A stretch of DNA of 64,000 nt. Origin: Pseudo-nitzschia pungens (Eukaryota; Bacillariophyta; Bacillariophyceae; Bacillariales; Bacillariaceae). The stretch covers positions 8,184,001 to 8,248,000 of the forward strand of contig CM074759.1 in NCBI GenBank assembly GCA_037355855.1, in the 5' to 3' direction. Within the stretch, counting starts at the first letter, position 1; every line of letters begins with the position of its first letter. The translations under genes were made by a program, and so were the position numbers. Of the stretch, positions 10,643 to 20,412 are shown one piece after another. The notes beneath the pieces are model-generated. The model made no database searches, was not told where the DNA came from, and worked only from the letters and a program-made list of their open reading frames with translations.

Positions 10643-11118
10643 GTTCTGCCTTGTTCAGAGGCACCCAGCAGCAGTAAGTATCGATCCCCGGCGTGTTAAG
10701 GAGGTAGTAGTTGAATACTAGCAGTAGAGGTGCTGAGCTGATGAGGTGCTCACACTAACTTCTTGTCATTGAGCTCATTGCAGGTGAGATTGTATCGATC
10801 GAAAATAAAAGAAGGAAGAAAAAAAAAACATGGGAGTCTTGCTTTCGATAAACAAAGAGAAACTCAACAATCGCGCACAGTGGAGTGGTTAACAAGAATG
10901 AAACTGATAGTTTTTGACACATGTGCGCACCTACTGACAGACCATGTGAGTAACGTTTTAATCGATTGTTTTGCAGTCATTTGTTCATAAGTTCTCTTCT
11001 AGAAGGAGTTGGAACTAAAGAAAAACATCAGCTACAAACTTAAAATGAGCTCTATCGATTGGTCCAATGTGCCTTTTTTTGTTTTTACAGTCATTTTGGG
11101 TCATTTTGCAGCAACAAC

Positions 11119-11140
11119 ACATTTTTATTCGGACCGTCTT
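11119..11140 (-). repeat. Right terminal inverted repeat of the 3.6-kb transposon
   Basis: Reads ACATTTTTATTCGGACCGTC then TT on the plus strand, the reverse complement of the left end. It is followed by AAAT, the candidate target duplication. Confidence 0.85.
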
Positions 11141-11214
11141 AAATAAAAACACAAAAACAAGAGTCCAGACGACAACAGAATTTCACTTCCCTTTGGAATT
11201 CAAAACCTCTATAG

Positions 11215-11277
11215 TCGAATCGAATCGAATCGAATCAAATCGAATCCAATACAATACAATACAATACAATACAATCC
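11215..11277. repeat. TCGAA / ATACA pentanucleotide microsatellite
   Basis: A run of TCGAA pentamers changes into a run of ATACA/CAATA pentamers immediately upstream of the RING gene start at 11300, so it probably lies in its 5' UTR or promoter. Confidence 0.9.
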
Positions 11278-11299
11278 AAGACGAGACAGAACAAAAACG

Positions 11300-12838
11300 A
11301 TGCAAGCCCCAAGGCAGCAGGAGCAACAGAAGCAGCAGCAGCAACAACAACGCGTGGCGCTTCCGTGTCGACGCCCGAGCTCCCGCGCACGGCAGAGACG
11401 AAGACGAAGACGGGTTTCATCCCCGCGGACGATTTGTCTGGCGGCACTTTTATTGACCGCGCCCCTGTTGTTCTCCGTTGCACCCGTCGCCGTTGCCGTT
11501 GCCGTTGCCGTCCCCGTCGCTGCGGAGGAACCGGACCAAGCGAATGCGACCGCGACCGTGACCGCGAATCCGTCGGAGATGCCGACGGAGACGCAGACGC
11601 TGTTTCTGAGTCAGAGTCAGACCGACAACGACGACAAAAACAAAAACAACAACAACAACAACAGCAACGAAGACGACTACGACGACACTTCCTCGGAATA
11701 CCTCCCCACCTGGAGGGACGCCGTCTTTTTGGGCGTCCGGTACCTCGGCTTTTGCGTCCTGGTCTGCTACCCGTGCCTCCGCGGCATCTGCCTGTGGCAC
11801 GCCGCCGGGGGACGCGTCCTGCTCCGGTGGAGCGGCGGCGTCGGCGAGGACGGCCGGGGACGGGGCTTTGTCACCGGCCTGCGCTTCCAGCCCGCCGATC
11901 TGGAGCGGTGGCTCGCCCTCTCGGGATTCAACGAGCCAGCGGGACCCTCGGGGGTCTTTGGATTCCCCGGGGGAGGGGCCTACGGGAGCGGGGGCCGGAA
12001 CGGGGCCCGGGTGCTGCTGACGGAAGAGGAGGTCCTGGAGCTCCCCGAGGTGGTGGTGAGGGACGTGGACGTCGACGTCGATGTGGATGGCGATGCGGAT
12101 GTCGATGGCAATGTGGATGTCGATGCGGATGTCGATGCCACAATCGAAATGGTGACCATTGCGGCCGGAACGGACGACCCCGTCGACAATGGCAATGGCG
12201 CATCGGAATCACAATCACAATCAGAATCCGAACCAACGGCAACGGCAGCGGCAACGGCACCGGAAGCGCCACCCGAACTCGGTGATTCCGGCTCCGATTC
12301 CCGACATCCCTCCACATCATCACCATCACCATCAACACCACCATCATCAACAACTACCCGTCACCACACCTCCACCCTGTCGACCTCGTGCTCCATCTGC
12401 CTCGAGGACTACCGCGCCGGCGAAACGGTCCGCTTGCTTCCCCGCTGCGGCCACGCCTTTCACACCGATTGCATCCTTCCGTGGCTCACGGAACGCCAGC
12501 CGTTTTGTCCCTATTGCAAGCTGGCGGTCAAGGAGACTCCGAGCGAGGACAACAATGGAAACGGAAACGGAAATAGCAATGGCAATGACAACAGCAATGA
12601 CAACGGCAACGAATCATTGCCATCCACCACGACACCCAATGAAGCCCGGGCCCGGGGAGGAGCAAGCACCACCACCAGCGGCAACACCGAGAACGACGGA
12701 ACCGCCAACCAATCCGGGGGCAGCGGAAACTACGGCCGAAACTCCGGAAACTATTCCGGCAGCAACTACACCAACTCCTCCTACTACTACAACGGCAACT
12801 ATCCCAACAGCGGTTACGACCGCAACGCGAGGCGGTGA
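11300..12838 (+). CDS. Membrane RING-H2 E3 ubiquitin ligase
   Basis: A 512-aa protein. After a Gln/Arg-rich start comes a hydrophobic stretch (about residues 44-75) that can act as signal peptide or anchor. A second membrane segment lies near 137-163 (VRYLGFCVLVCYPCLRGICL). The RING finger is at residues 364-406: CSIC, CGHAFHTDC, then CPYC, the C3H2C3 pattern with the conserved Pro before the last cysteine and the W of LPWL. RING-H2 proteins recruit an E2 and pass ubiquitin to substrates; membrane forms (ATL or Goliath/RNF13 type) act at endomembranes. The regions around 110-130, 250-360 and after 410 are Asp-, Ser- and Asn-rich and likely disordered. The substrate cannot be told. Confidence 0.88.
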   Translation: MQAPRQQEQQKQQQQQQRVALPCRRPSSRARQRRRRRRVSSPRTICLAALLLTAPLLFSVAPVAVAVAVAVPVAAEEPDQANATATVTANPSEMPTETQTLFLSQSQTDNDDKNKNNNNNNSNEDDYDDTSSEYLPTWRDAVFLGVRYLGFCVLVCYPCLRGICLWHAAGGRVLLRWSGGVGEDGRGRGFVTGLRFQPADLERWLALSGFNEPAGPSGVFGFPGGGAYGSGGRNGARVLLTEEEVLELPEVVVRDVDVDVDVDGDADVDGNVDVDADVDATIEMVTIAAGTDDPVDNGNGASESQSQSESEPTATAAATAPEAPPELGDSGSDSRHPSTSSPSPSTPPSSTTTRHHTSTLSTSCSICLEDYRAGETVRLLPRCGHAFHTDCILPWLTERQPFCPYCKLAVKETPSEDNNGNGNGNSNGNDNSNDNGNESLPSTTTPNEARARGGASTTTSGNTENDGTANQSGGSGNYGRNSGNYSGSNYTNSSYYYNGNYPNSGYDRNARR

Positions 12839-14542
12839 CGAACGACACCCATGCCAATACCAACGCCAATCGGGAAGGACACTACGTGTCACGACACCAA
12901 CCACGGCGCGGCACGGCACGGCTCGGCTCGGCTCGGCTATGGCACGACAGCACGTTGTTCTGGCACGGCGGGAGCGGCGAACGGTGCGATTCGCCTCTGC
13001 CACTGCCACTGCCACTGCCACTGCCACTGCCACTGCCACTGCCACTCCGAATCATCGCCACCAAACAGCCACCGACGGTCTCCGTTCCGTCGGTTGCACC
13101 GCATAGCATCGCATCGCATCGCATCGCACCCCGTGGCACTGCGCTTTTTCACCGCATGCACTGCACTGCACTGCACTGCTTGCCACCCACCCACCCACCG
13201 GCCGAGCTCTTGGAAACACGCACGCACGCAACCTCGTTGGAAACGTCCCCGGTGGAACGGAGCGGATCGACGCGTTGCGCACAAACTCGATCGATCGATC
13301 GATCGATCGATCTCGAGGGTCCGGATCCGCGCAACAAACGCACCCTTGGCGGGAGTGTTGTTTTCGCTGCGAGCGAGAGGGGTTTTGTTGTTCGGGGGCA
13401 AACCAAGAAAAAAGAGAGGAGGGATGTTGTTTGTTGGGCCGCAAAAACAAACTTTTCTGGTGCGGTAATAATTACCAACACCGGTTGGTCTTCCGAAATC
13501 CTTCGTGATGCCAAAAAGGGTAATGGAGGTGCAATCATTCGTACAGGTACGAGTAACTTACGAGTGGAGCAGTGAGGTTTGGAATGAATAAAATAATAGA
13601 AGTAAGGTTACTACAATCAATAGTGGCACGTAATTACGGTACTCGGTAGAACCTTTATGGCTGCTGTGTTGTGATGTTTCGTAACTCGTAAGATTACTCG
13701 TACCGTACGGTACCGGTAGGACGAATTTCTTTCGAAGGATTGAAAGGCATAATACAGTACCGGTACCGTAGGCCTCAATCATGCAATAAGTAATTACGTA
13801 GTACCTCGTAGCGGGTAAGCTTACCATACCGGTGCGTTAACCTTACCGTACGATACAACAAGCCGCGTTTTCTTCGGAACACGTGGGATCGTACCGTACA
13901 AGTTACCTACGGTACAGAGTTACTTTTTCCTTCCGCCCTTCGTTCTTTGCGCACAAACAATACACACGTAAGATCTTACGGTATCGGTACGGATACCGTT
14001 TTGTGCATTTCCAAGCTGCGAAAAGAATAAGTAGCGCAAGTACGATTACCAAGCACTGTACAATTATTATGGATGCCATTAGTATTATTTTCATTTCAAT
14101 ACCGTAAACGGTAATTAACCTTATGCAAACTGCGATCGGTTCGTGTCGAAGATTTCGAAGAAATAATTCTCTCACGCACGACGGTATTACTAGTTTTAGC
14201 GTAGTTCGAGAATTTGAACAGGGGGGGGCGAACGTTTGGGAGTATCTCCGGGCCGACTCGTTGTAGGTACGAGTATTTTTTCACCACATCTTTCAACCGT
14301 CATTCTCTCCAAATGAACGCAACGGAAATATTGTACGTGAACTGTTCCGCTTGTAAGCCTTACTTCTGTACCGTACCGTACGATAGTCTGTGAGTTTTCC
14401 TCCCGAGAATTTCGTTCCCCCACCGGAGAAAACCGCCGACGAATCCAATCTGTTCTCATAGTATTACCGTACGGTAGAGAGCGAAAGCCCAACATCTGGC
14501 GAAGGAACAGTGCGGCTTTGACTTCCGATAGACCGGTTCCAG
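12839..14542. other. Intergenic: microsatellites and GTAC-rich DNA
   Basis: No gene recognised. The stretch holds a CTGCCA hexamer run (about 12998-13048), GCATC and CACTG runs (13100-13190), an ATCG run (13287-13314), and from 13600 to 14480 a GTAC-rich, palindrome-rich DNA with motifs such as CCGTACGGTACC. The decamer GTAAGGTTAC is at 13602-13611. Long open frames here follow the simple repeats and are not supported as genes. Confidence 0.7.
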
Positions 14543-16069
14543 ATGACAGCGATACTATCACCTCCTTGTTCGCACGAACTAAAGAGCAGCGATGGGTGCC
14601 GTGCGGACACCCAGAGCACTGGAAACGCCGAAACCTCGGACGGGACGGAGGCCTTTGTTGCCGCCAGGTGCAGAGAGATCCTTGCCTACTACGAAGAAGA
14701 ATCCCAAAATCCCGAACACGACATGCCGCGATGGCTTGTCGAGCAATTGACCGACGAAGAACAAGAGGTGGCCGCCCAGCGTTCCCATGCCTACTGGTAT
14801 CTCTTGCAACAGTCGTTGAAAGCATCGAGAACAACAACAACAACAACAACAACATCCGCACCCGGAGTGCCGATACGAGAGTCCACGAGGTTTGCCACCG
14901 CCTTGCGAGAAGCCATTCGCCACCGGGATTGCGCGGAAACCGCCGAGGATGTATTGAAGGTCTTTCGGGCGACACTCGACTTCCATCGCCGGAACAAAAC
15001 AACGCTCTACCGAAGCTGCATGACGAACGAAGGGTTCGCGGAAAGCGATGGCTGTCGGCTGCTGAGCCAGCAGCGAAGAGAGAGAATCGACAACGAACTG
15101 AAACACTTCCAAAACAAGGTCGTCCGGGGCCACGACAGGGAGGACCGTTCGATTTTCTTTGCCTATCCCCGTGCGAAACCCGGAACCGCGGAGGACGAAC
15201 AGGCCTTTGTCGATTCGCTCACCTATACGATGGAACGGGCCATAGCCGCCTCCGAGTTCCAATCCATCGGCCGCCAGGACCAGATCGTCTGCGTTCTCGA
15301 GGCCAAGGGGTGTTCGTGTCCCCCCATGAAGACGTGCCAGGCCGCACTGGGGGTCCTCCAACACTTTTACCCGGCGCGTCTGAAAAGCAGTGTCGTTCTC
15401 AATCCACCGTATCTGGTGTCGGCGCTGTTCAAAATGGTCAAGCCCTTCATGCATCCGATCACCGTCTCCAAATACTTGTTGATAAAAGCCAAACAAAGCG
15501 AGGATTCCGTGCTCTCCTCCCTGGTCGATGAGTCCCAAGCCACGCCCGCAATGATGCCCGGACGGGGCAAACTAACCTCCGAGGTGGACATCGATCACTA
15601 CCTGTACAGCGTTCCGTTTTATCGGCTCTACGATTACACCAGCGGCGGAAAGGAAACACATGTAACGCTGCACCAGAAAAATATCGATGACGAACAGCCC
15701 ATTGATCTGACCGCTTGCAGCACGGCATCCCTGTCACCGTGCTCCGTGAGTCCAACCTCTGTTTCTTCCGATTCCGGCAAGAAGAGATTCTGGTTCAGGA
15801 GAAAGAGCTCCGGCGGAAGAAGGAGAAAGAGCCTCCAACGAGAGACCCTGCCGCGAAAGCCGAGCGCGAGGGTGCAACCCGGAATCAGCGTTCGATCTCT
15901 GGCGGTCGGGCAATTGGTGATCCGGCAGAACACCAACCCGTCATCGGGTGCATCGTTTTCGTCGGCGTCATCATCGTCATCAGGACAGCAAACATCGGGG
16001 GTAGTACTAGATTTCCAGATCAATCCTGCAACCCCTCTCGTTCGAGGCGTGTCGAGTGTGATTGGTTGA
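14543..16069 (+). CDS. CRAL-TRIO (Sec14-like) lipid-binding protein
   Basis: A 508-aa protein from ATG 14543. The N-terminal region has a helical segment with DMPRWLVEQL and a CRAL-TRIO-N-like stretch (residues 80-190). The lipid-binding domain follows at about 200-400: GRQDQIVCVLEAKG on the central sheet, then FYPARLKSSVVLNPPYLVSA and the FMHPITVSKY end, which matches the usual YPERL...N.P..F...W..VKPFL...T..KI pattern. Such proteins bind and transfer phospholipids, tocopherols or other hydrophobic ligands. The C-terminal 120 residues are Ser-rich and basic (KKRFWFRRKSSGGRRRKS), possibly for membrane contact. Ligand unknown. A second, more diverged CRAL-TRIO gene lies 4.3 kb downstream. Confidence 0.85.
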   Translation: MTAILSPPCSHELKSSDGCRADTQSTGNAETSDGTEAFVAARCREILAYYEEESQNPEHDMPRWLVEQLTDEEQEVAAQRSHAYWYLLQQSLKASRTTTTTTTTSAPGVPIRESTRFATALREAIRHRDCAETAEDVLKVFRATLDFHRRNKTTLYRSCMTNEGFAESDGCRLLSQQRRERIDNELKHFQNKVVRGHDREDRSIFFAYPRAKPGTAEDEQAFVDSLTYTMERAIAASEFQSIGRQDQIVCVLEAKGCSCPPMKTCQAALGVLQHFYPARLKSSVVLNPPYLVSALFKMVKPFMHPITVSKYLLIKAKQSEDSVLSSLVDESQATPAMMPGRGKLTSEVDIDHYLYSVPFYRLYDYTSGGKETHVTLHQKNIDDEQPIDLTACSTASLSPCSVSPTSVSSDSGKKRFWFRRKSSGGRRRKSLQRETLPRKPSARVQPGISVRSLAVGQLVIRQNTNPSSGASFSSASSSSSGQQTSGVVLDFQINPATPLVRGVSSVIG

Positions 16070-17899
16070 GGGGAAAACAGCAGATCTGCACAGAATAGCT
16101 GCCGCTACTGCTATTTGGAACAATGCTGCAAACGAATACTACTACTTCAGAGGATAATGTAATATAGTAAAAGGGAATTTCCGTGTGTTTGAATAATAGC
16201 AGGCAATACGATCGCAATCCGTTAGCTACTAGTACTAGATACTAGCAGCGCTTTCATCTCCAGACGGAAAGCGTTTCTCGCACTTCATCGCTCCCTGCGA
16301 TGTAACACACACCGATTACCGGAGATGCCACTGCCGGACGAGCTTCCGCCACCGACAAGTTTCTACTTCTTTGCTGAAACCAAGGCAAAATAGTGAACGT
16401 CGGGGTCGAGAAGAAGTACTAGAAACCGGGATGCGTAGGGAACAAAAGATTGACGAGGAACCCTGTTGGTGGTTGGTGCTGTCTTGTCTTGCACGGGAGG
16501 AACACTTCTTCTTCTTCTTCTTCTTAAAGATCGTTGTTCCACCATACCGAGATACTACTACTACTACTTAGTACCCAGCAGCACCAGCAGTGTCTCGAGA
16601 AGAATTTGGTGCCTCCATTCTCCTCGTACCAGCAGCATATAGCGGGAGGAGGAGGACTTCTTCTTGGTTGTTAGGTACGAAGAACACGCAATATTTTTTC
16701 ATCATTCAGTCTCTCTCCCCAGCAAGCGAATCGGCACTGCTGCTTCTGGTGCTGGTTGTTCTTGTTGAAAGAAAATAATACTACTACTTTTCTTGTAGTA
16801 CCACCAATTGAAGTAGTAGTAGTAGTAGTGCCAGTAGCAGTACTGGTTTGATGGTGCTGCTGGCAAAGGTTTCTTCAACTGGCAACAATTTCTTTTTTGG
16901 CTCTCTCCTTTAATGGTTTTTACTACTAGTAGTAGTACTACTAGTACATGCAGTCTCCTGCCTTACTTTCTCCCCCCTACAGGCCTTGCAGGAGTGTGAT
17001 TCAGTAGATGAAACAATAATGGTAGTAGTAAAGGATGCTCCTCATTATCAATAGCTACTTTGGTTGTTGGTCCAGCCTGAAGTTGGAGCAGCCAGATGTG
17101 TAGTAGGACTCTCTTGCATTCCTCCATTTTCGCCCAACGTAATGGTGTGTACGGTACTAAGGTTAAGATTTACCTTGTATCTGCCTGCTTCTATGGAAAA
17201 TTGGTAACTTATTTGTACCTTACACGAATTTGCACTCGCAGTAGTACGCAAGTCGCAATCCAGCGAAGTCTCCGCGAGAGACACGTGTGACGTTGGCGGG
17301 AACGATGGTGGGAATCAATCACCATCAGATGGGGAACCCATGCTGGAAACCCGTTCTCTTCACAAAAAAATCGCAAACCCCCGTTGGATCCCAAAAAAAA
17401 TCGCAAATCCTGTGACGCGCACCCAGAGGTTTGTGCCCAACATTGGTCGCACGTCGCTCTGATCTTTGCGGTGGGAAAGGATATCATTCTCAAAATCAAC
17501 AATCAATCAATTCCTTTCGATCGAAAACGAATCCACGACTGAATTCGAATTAATAAGATTACTCGGTTACGGTTTTCTCGTTGCGAAGAACGAGAAGCAG
17601 ACAGCAGACCCGATTTGTTCCACCTTACGAGTACATACCGGTACAGGTAATTACCAGTATCGACGAAACTGATCATCATCTTCATCGTCTGAATGATGAC
17701 CAAAAGGTTCCGAACGCCGTACGCGGAACGAAGATCCATTTCTCTCACTGTTGTCTCCCAACCAAGAGATCCCAGATTGTTTACAGCAGACCAGCACCAT
17801 TCCCATTGCATCTCTTTTGATTAAGATACAATTCTTGTGTTTGAATTGAATCCCTGTCCAAGTTTATCTGGCCCTCCATTATCGAGCATCGTAGTCAGG
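16070..17899. other. Intergenic: CTAGTA/TTC triplet-rich DNA
   Basis: No gene recognised. A TTC run lies at 16506-16527; ACT/AGT and CTAGTA triplet clusters lie at 16550-16570, 16780-16835 and 16915-16950. 17280-17830 is ordinary DNA with short open frames only; it probably contains the promoter and 5' UTR of the CD38-like gene. Confidence 0.65.
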
Positions 17900-19150
17900 A
17901 TGAAATTCTCTACCATTCAAAGCGTTCTCGGGCTTCTGATTGCCAGCCGCTGCGTCCTCGAAAGCGATGCGAACATTCCCTATCTGAAAGAAATCCTCAC
18001 GGGACGTTGCTACGAACAGAGTCGATCCTCCTCGCCAAAAGCTCCATCCGCGTCCTCCTGCAACCAGCTCGTCGGATCCATCATGAACGTCCTCGAGTCT
18101 CACCTGGAATCCGACAAGTCGCTGACGGAAGACCTGTTCCGGAAGGCCTACGTCGACGAGGCGGACTTTTCTTCGCCCGAAAACAAGGCCATGGTTTGGA
18201 TCGAGCCCCCGGTGGGCGAACCCCAGAGCGTTCTTGCCTCCGCCTTTGCCCACGGCGGCAAGCACTGGACCACCCCGGAAACCACCACCGGCGGGGCATT
18301 GCTCGAAGGACTCGCCTTTTGCGCCCGGACCGTGTACCAAGACAACGGCGGGTGCTCTCCGGAATCCTCCAACGCCTACTGGAAGTTCTGGGGCGCGGCC
18401 TATTCATCCTTTGCGGAATCCGTGACCGGAACCTTCGAGCTCGTGGTGGAATACGAGCACCCCGACGAAAACTTTCTCCGCGAGGCGGTCCTGTCCAATC
18501 TGGACCCGGCCAAGGTGACGGGTGTTCGGCTCTGGGGAGTCGAGTGCGAGTCGGACCTGGCCACGAGGACCCTGTCGTATCTGAAGGACACGGTCGGAAT
18601 CGGGGAAGCGGTGTGCGCGGGAACCGATCTGGTGGAGCTGGTGCTCTGCGATTCCGACGACGAGGCCTGCGCCACCTACCGGGTCGGCAAGGGGGAGGCT
18701 CCTTCACCCGGCGACACCGAACGCAAGAGCGTTCCGGCTCCGGCCGCTTCTTCCGGCGCATCCGCGGCCGCATCCACTCCCGCCGACGAACCCATCGCGG
18801 AGGACAAGCGGAAAGGCAACGGTTTTGGGGCCTTTGCGGTCTGGTTGCTTTTGGCGATTGGTGTCTACCTCTACTACAAGCGCCATTCCCACTCCAACTG
18901 GTGGAACACGAACCGTTCCAGATTCGACAGGTTCGACTGCCTCAAGGGAGACCTGGTGCTATTCCATGGCGCCAGGAACACCTTCAACGGCAACGGCAAC
19001 GGCTACTACGAGGATGTCTCGCAGGGCATGTCCGACGTGAGCGGTGCCACCGGCTCGGGCAGCAGCGGAACCAACAAGTACTCGTCGTTTGCCAACAGCT
19101 ACAACGGCGGCAACGGGAACGGGGGCGGCAGTTACGGTGCCTCCCAGTAA
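17900..19150 (+). CDS. CD38-like ADP-ribosyl cyclase homologue, type I membrane
   Basis: A 416-aa protein from ATG 17900 (MKFSTIQSVLGLLIASRC, a signal peptide). The ectodomain follows the ADP-ribosyl cyclase family in order: LKEILTGRCYE (30-40), MVW with W100, TPETTTGG with E117, C131 and C142, YWKFWG with W151, FAES..GTFELVVEY, and NLDPAKVTGVRLWGVEC. W100, E117 and W151 fit active-site W125, E146 and W189 of human CD38. At the place of the catalytic E226 an ungapped alignment gives V187, with E185 two residues away. One membrane segment follows near 311-332 (FGAFAVWLLLAIGVYLYYK) with a Gly/Asn/Ser-rich tail. Family members cyclise or hydrolyse NAD+ to make the calcium messengers cADPR and ADPR. 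Catalytic activity is uncertain here because of the Glu shift. Confidence 0.78.
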   Translation: MKFSTIQSVLGLLIASRCVLESDANIPYLKEILTGRCYEQSRSSSPKAPSASSCNQLVGSIMNVLESHLESDKSLTEDLFRKAYVDEADFSSPENKAMVWIEPPVGEPQSVLASAFAHGGKHWTTPETTTGGALLEGLAFCARTVYQDNGGCSPESSNAYWKFWGAAYSSFAESVTGTFELVVEYEHPDENFLREAVLSNLDPAKVTGVRLWGVECESDLATRTLSYLKDTVGIGEAVCAGTDLVELVLCDSDDEACATYRVGKGEAPSPGDTERKSVPAPAASSGASAAASTPADEPIAEDKRKGNGFGAFAVWLLLAIGVYLYYKRHSHSNWWNTNRSRFDRFDCLKGDLVLFHGARNTFNGNGNGYYEDVSQGMSDVSGATGSGSSGTNKYSSFANSYNGGNGNGGGSYGASQ

Positions 19151-20412
19151 CGAAACGACGCGATGAAACGCGAAAGCGAGAAGATCCATCCGGGATCGAA
19201 GAAACGAGATGGAATGGAGGAAAGGATGTTGGCGTCGGCATTAGCGTTGGTGGTTGTTCGGATTGTCTTCGAGTTGGATTTCGTGTTTGCCAAAGAACGA
19301 ACATCGAGCCAGCAATCCATCTTCGTGCTGGTGGTACTATTCGCTCCTCGTCTTGTGACTCGTCGTAAATCGCGATGCCACAACAAGAGCGGCGGCGGTG
19401 CACGAGACGGAGGAGGCACCCTTCTTGCCAATGCCGGACGCTGGTGCTTGTTTGGTGACTCCAGCACACTCAGCAGTCAAACTTTAGTACTACATTTATT
19501 TTAAATTGAAATATGTAAGTTCCTCATGGTTCCGATTCATTCATTCTGGTTTTGTGGTTTGATGACGTGTAGTAGTACTAGTAGTAGTGGTAGTTGTTGT
19601 TTTTGCTGTTTGAATCATTTCTCCCCCTGCTTGTAGTAGTAGTACTAGTAGTACTAGTAGTACTACTAGTAGACAGAACAATGGATGTCTCCGTGTCAAC
19701 AAGGAGGAGGCATCATGGTGTATGCATGAATGACGGCAAACGAATTGTGAAACCGAGGAATAATGCACAGCACCCAGCATCCAGCAGCAGTCGGCTTTGA
19801 GTACGCAGTAATAGTAGTAGTAATACTAGTAGTAGTACTACTACCGCAGCTCTCTTCCTTGTACACCCAAACCTTACTAAGATCTTACTACTACTAGTAG
19901 TATGAAGCTATTCCTTCTTATTGTAGTAGTAGTAGTAGTAGTACTATCCGTAGCAGTACTTCTTGTTCGTTTGTTCTTTGTTCTTTGGTACAAAAATCCA
20001 TGGCATTTTGACTGAGATCATTGCTGGTGTATTGGTGCTGCAAAGAAATATCTAATCCTTGTTCGGAGCCCTCCAAACAAACCACCAGTAGTACCAGATA
20101 ACTTGTTACCACCCGTGTCTGAGAAAGTTGGATTTTTTCTTCTTCTCCCGAATTCCGTACACGTAATTCCCAAGAAGTTCGGTAAGGTTAACTTACCGGT
20201 GCATACCCGTAAAAGTACAATTTGTAGAAGTAAGCCTTGCGAGTAACAAGGTTACTTGGTACTATTCTTGATTTTAAAATTCGTTTAGTTCGTACAAGGC
20301 CTTACAGGTAGTTAAGGTTCAATGTCCATCTTGCACGTTTTGGCAATAGTAGTGTTCTTCGTTCTAAATTTCGACTTGTTGGGATTTCAACGAAAAGTCA
20401 GAATTCTACAGA
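19151..20412. other. Intergenic: CTAGTA-rich DNA
   Basis: No gene recognised. Dense TAG/CTA triplets with CTAGTA hexamers lie at 19565-19680, 19805-19845 and 19920-19950. GTAAGGTTAAC is near 20182. The end of this stretch is AT-rich and leads into the next gene. Confidence 0.65.

Larger units (their letters stand above)
7532..11140 (-). mobile_element. 3.6-kb DNA transposon with TIRs and transposase
   Basis: The left end, AAGACGGTCCGAATAAAAAT followed by GT (7532-7553), is exactly inverted at 11119-11140, and a TTGT match follows after one mismatch. The flanks share AAAT (7528-7531 and 11141-11144); if the ends are drawn one base further in, the duplicated bases are TA instead. Between the ends lies one long minus-strand gene for a transposase-like protein, so this looks like a complete autonomous element. 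Inside the left end, two further copies of CACATTTTTATTCGAAC lie at about 7677-7714 in the orientation of the right terminus. The open frame at 7397-7756 spans this terminus and is not counted as a gene. Confidence 0.8.
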
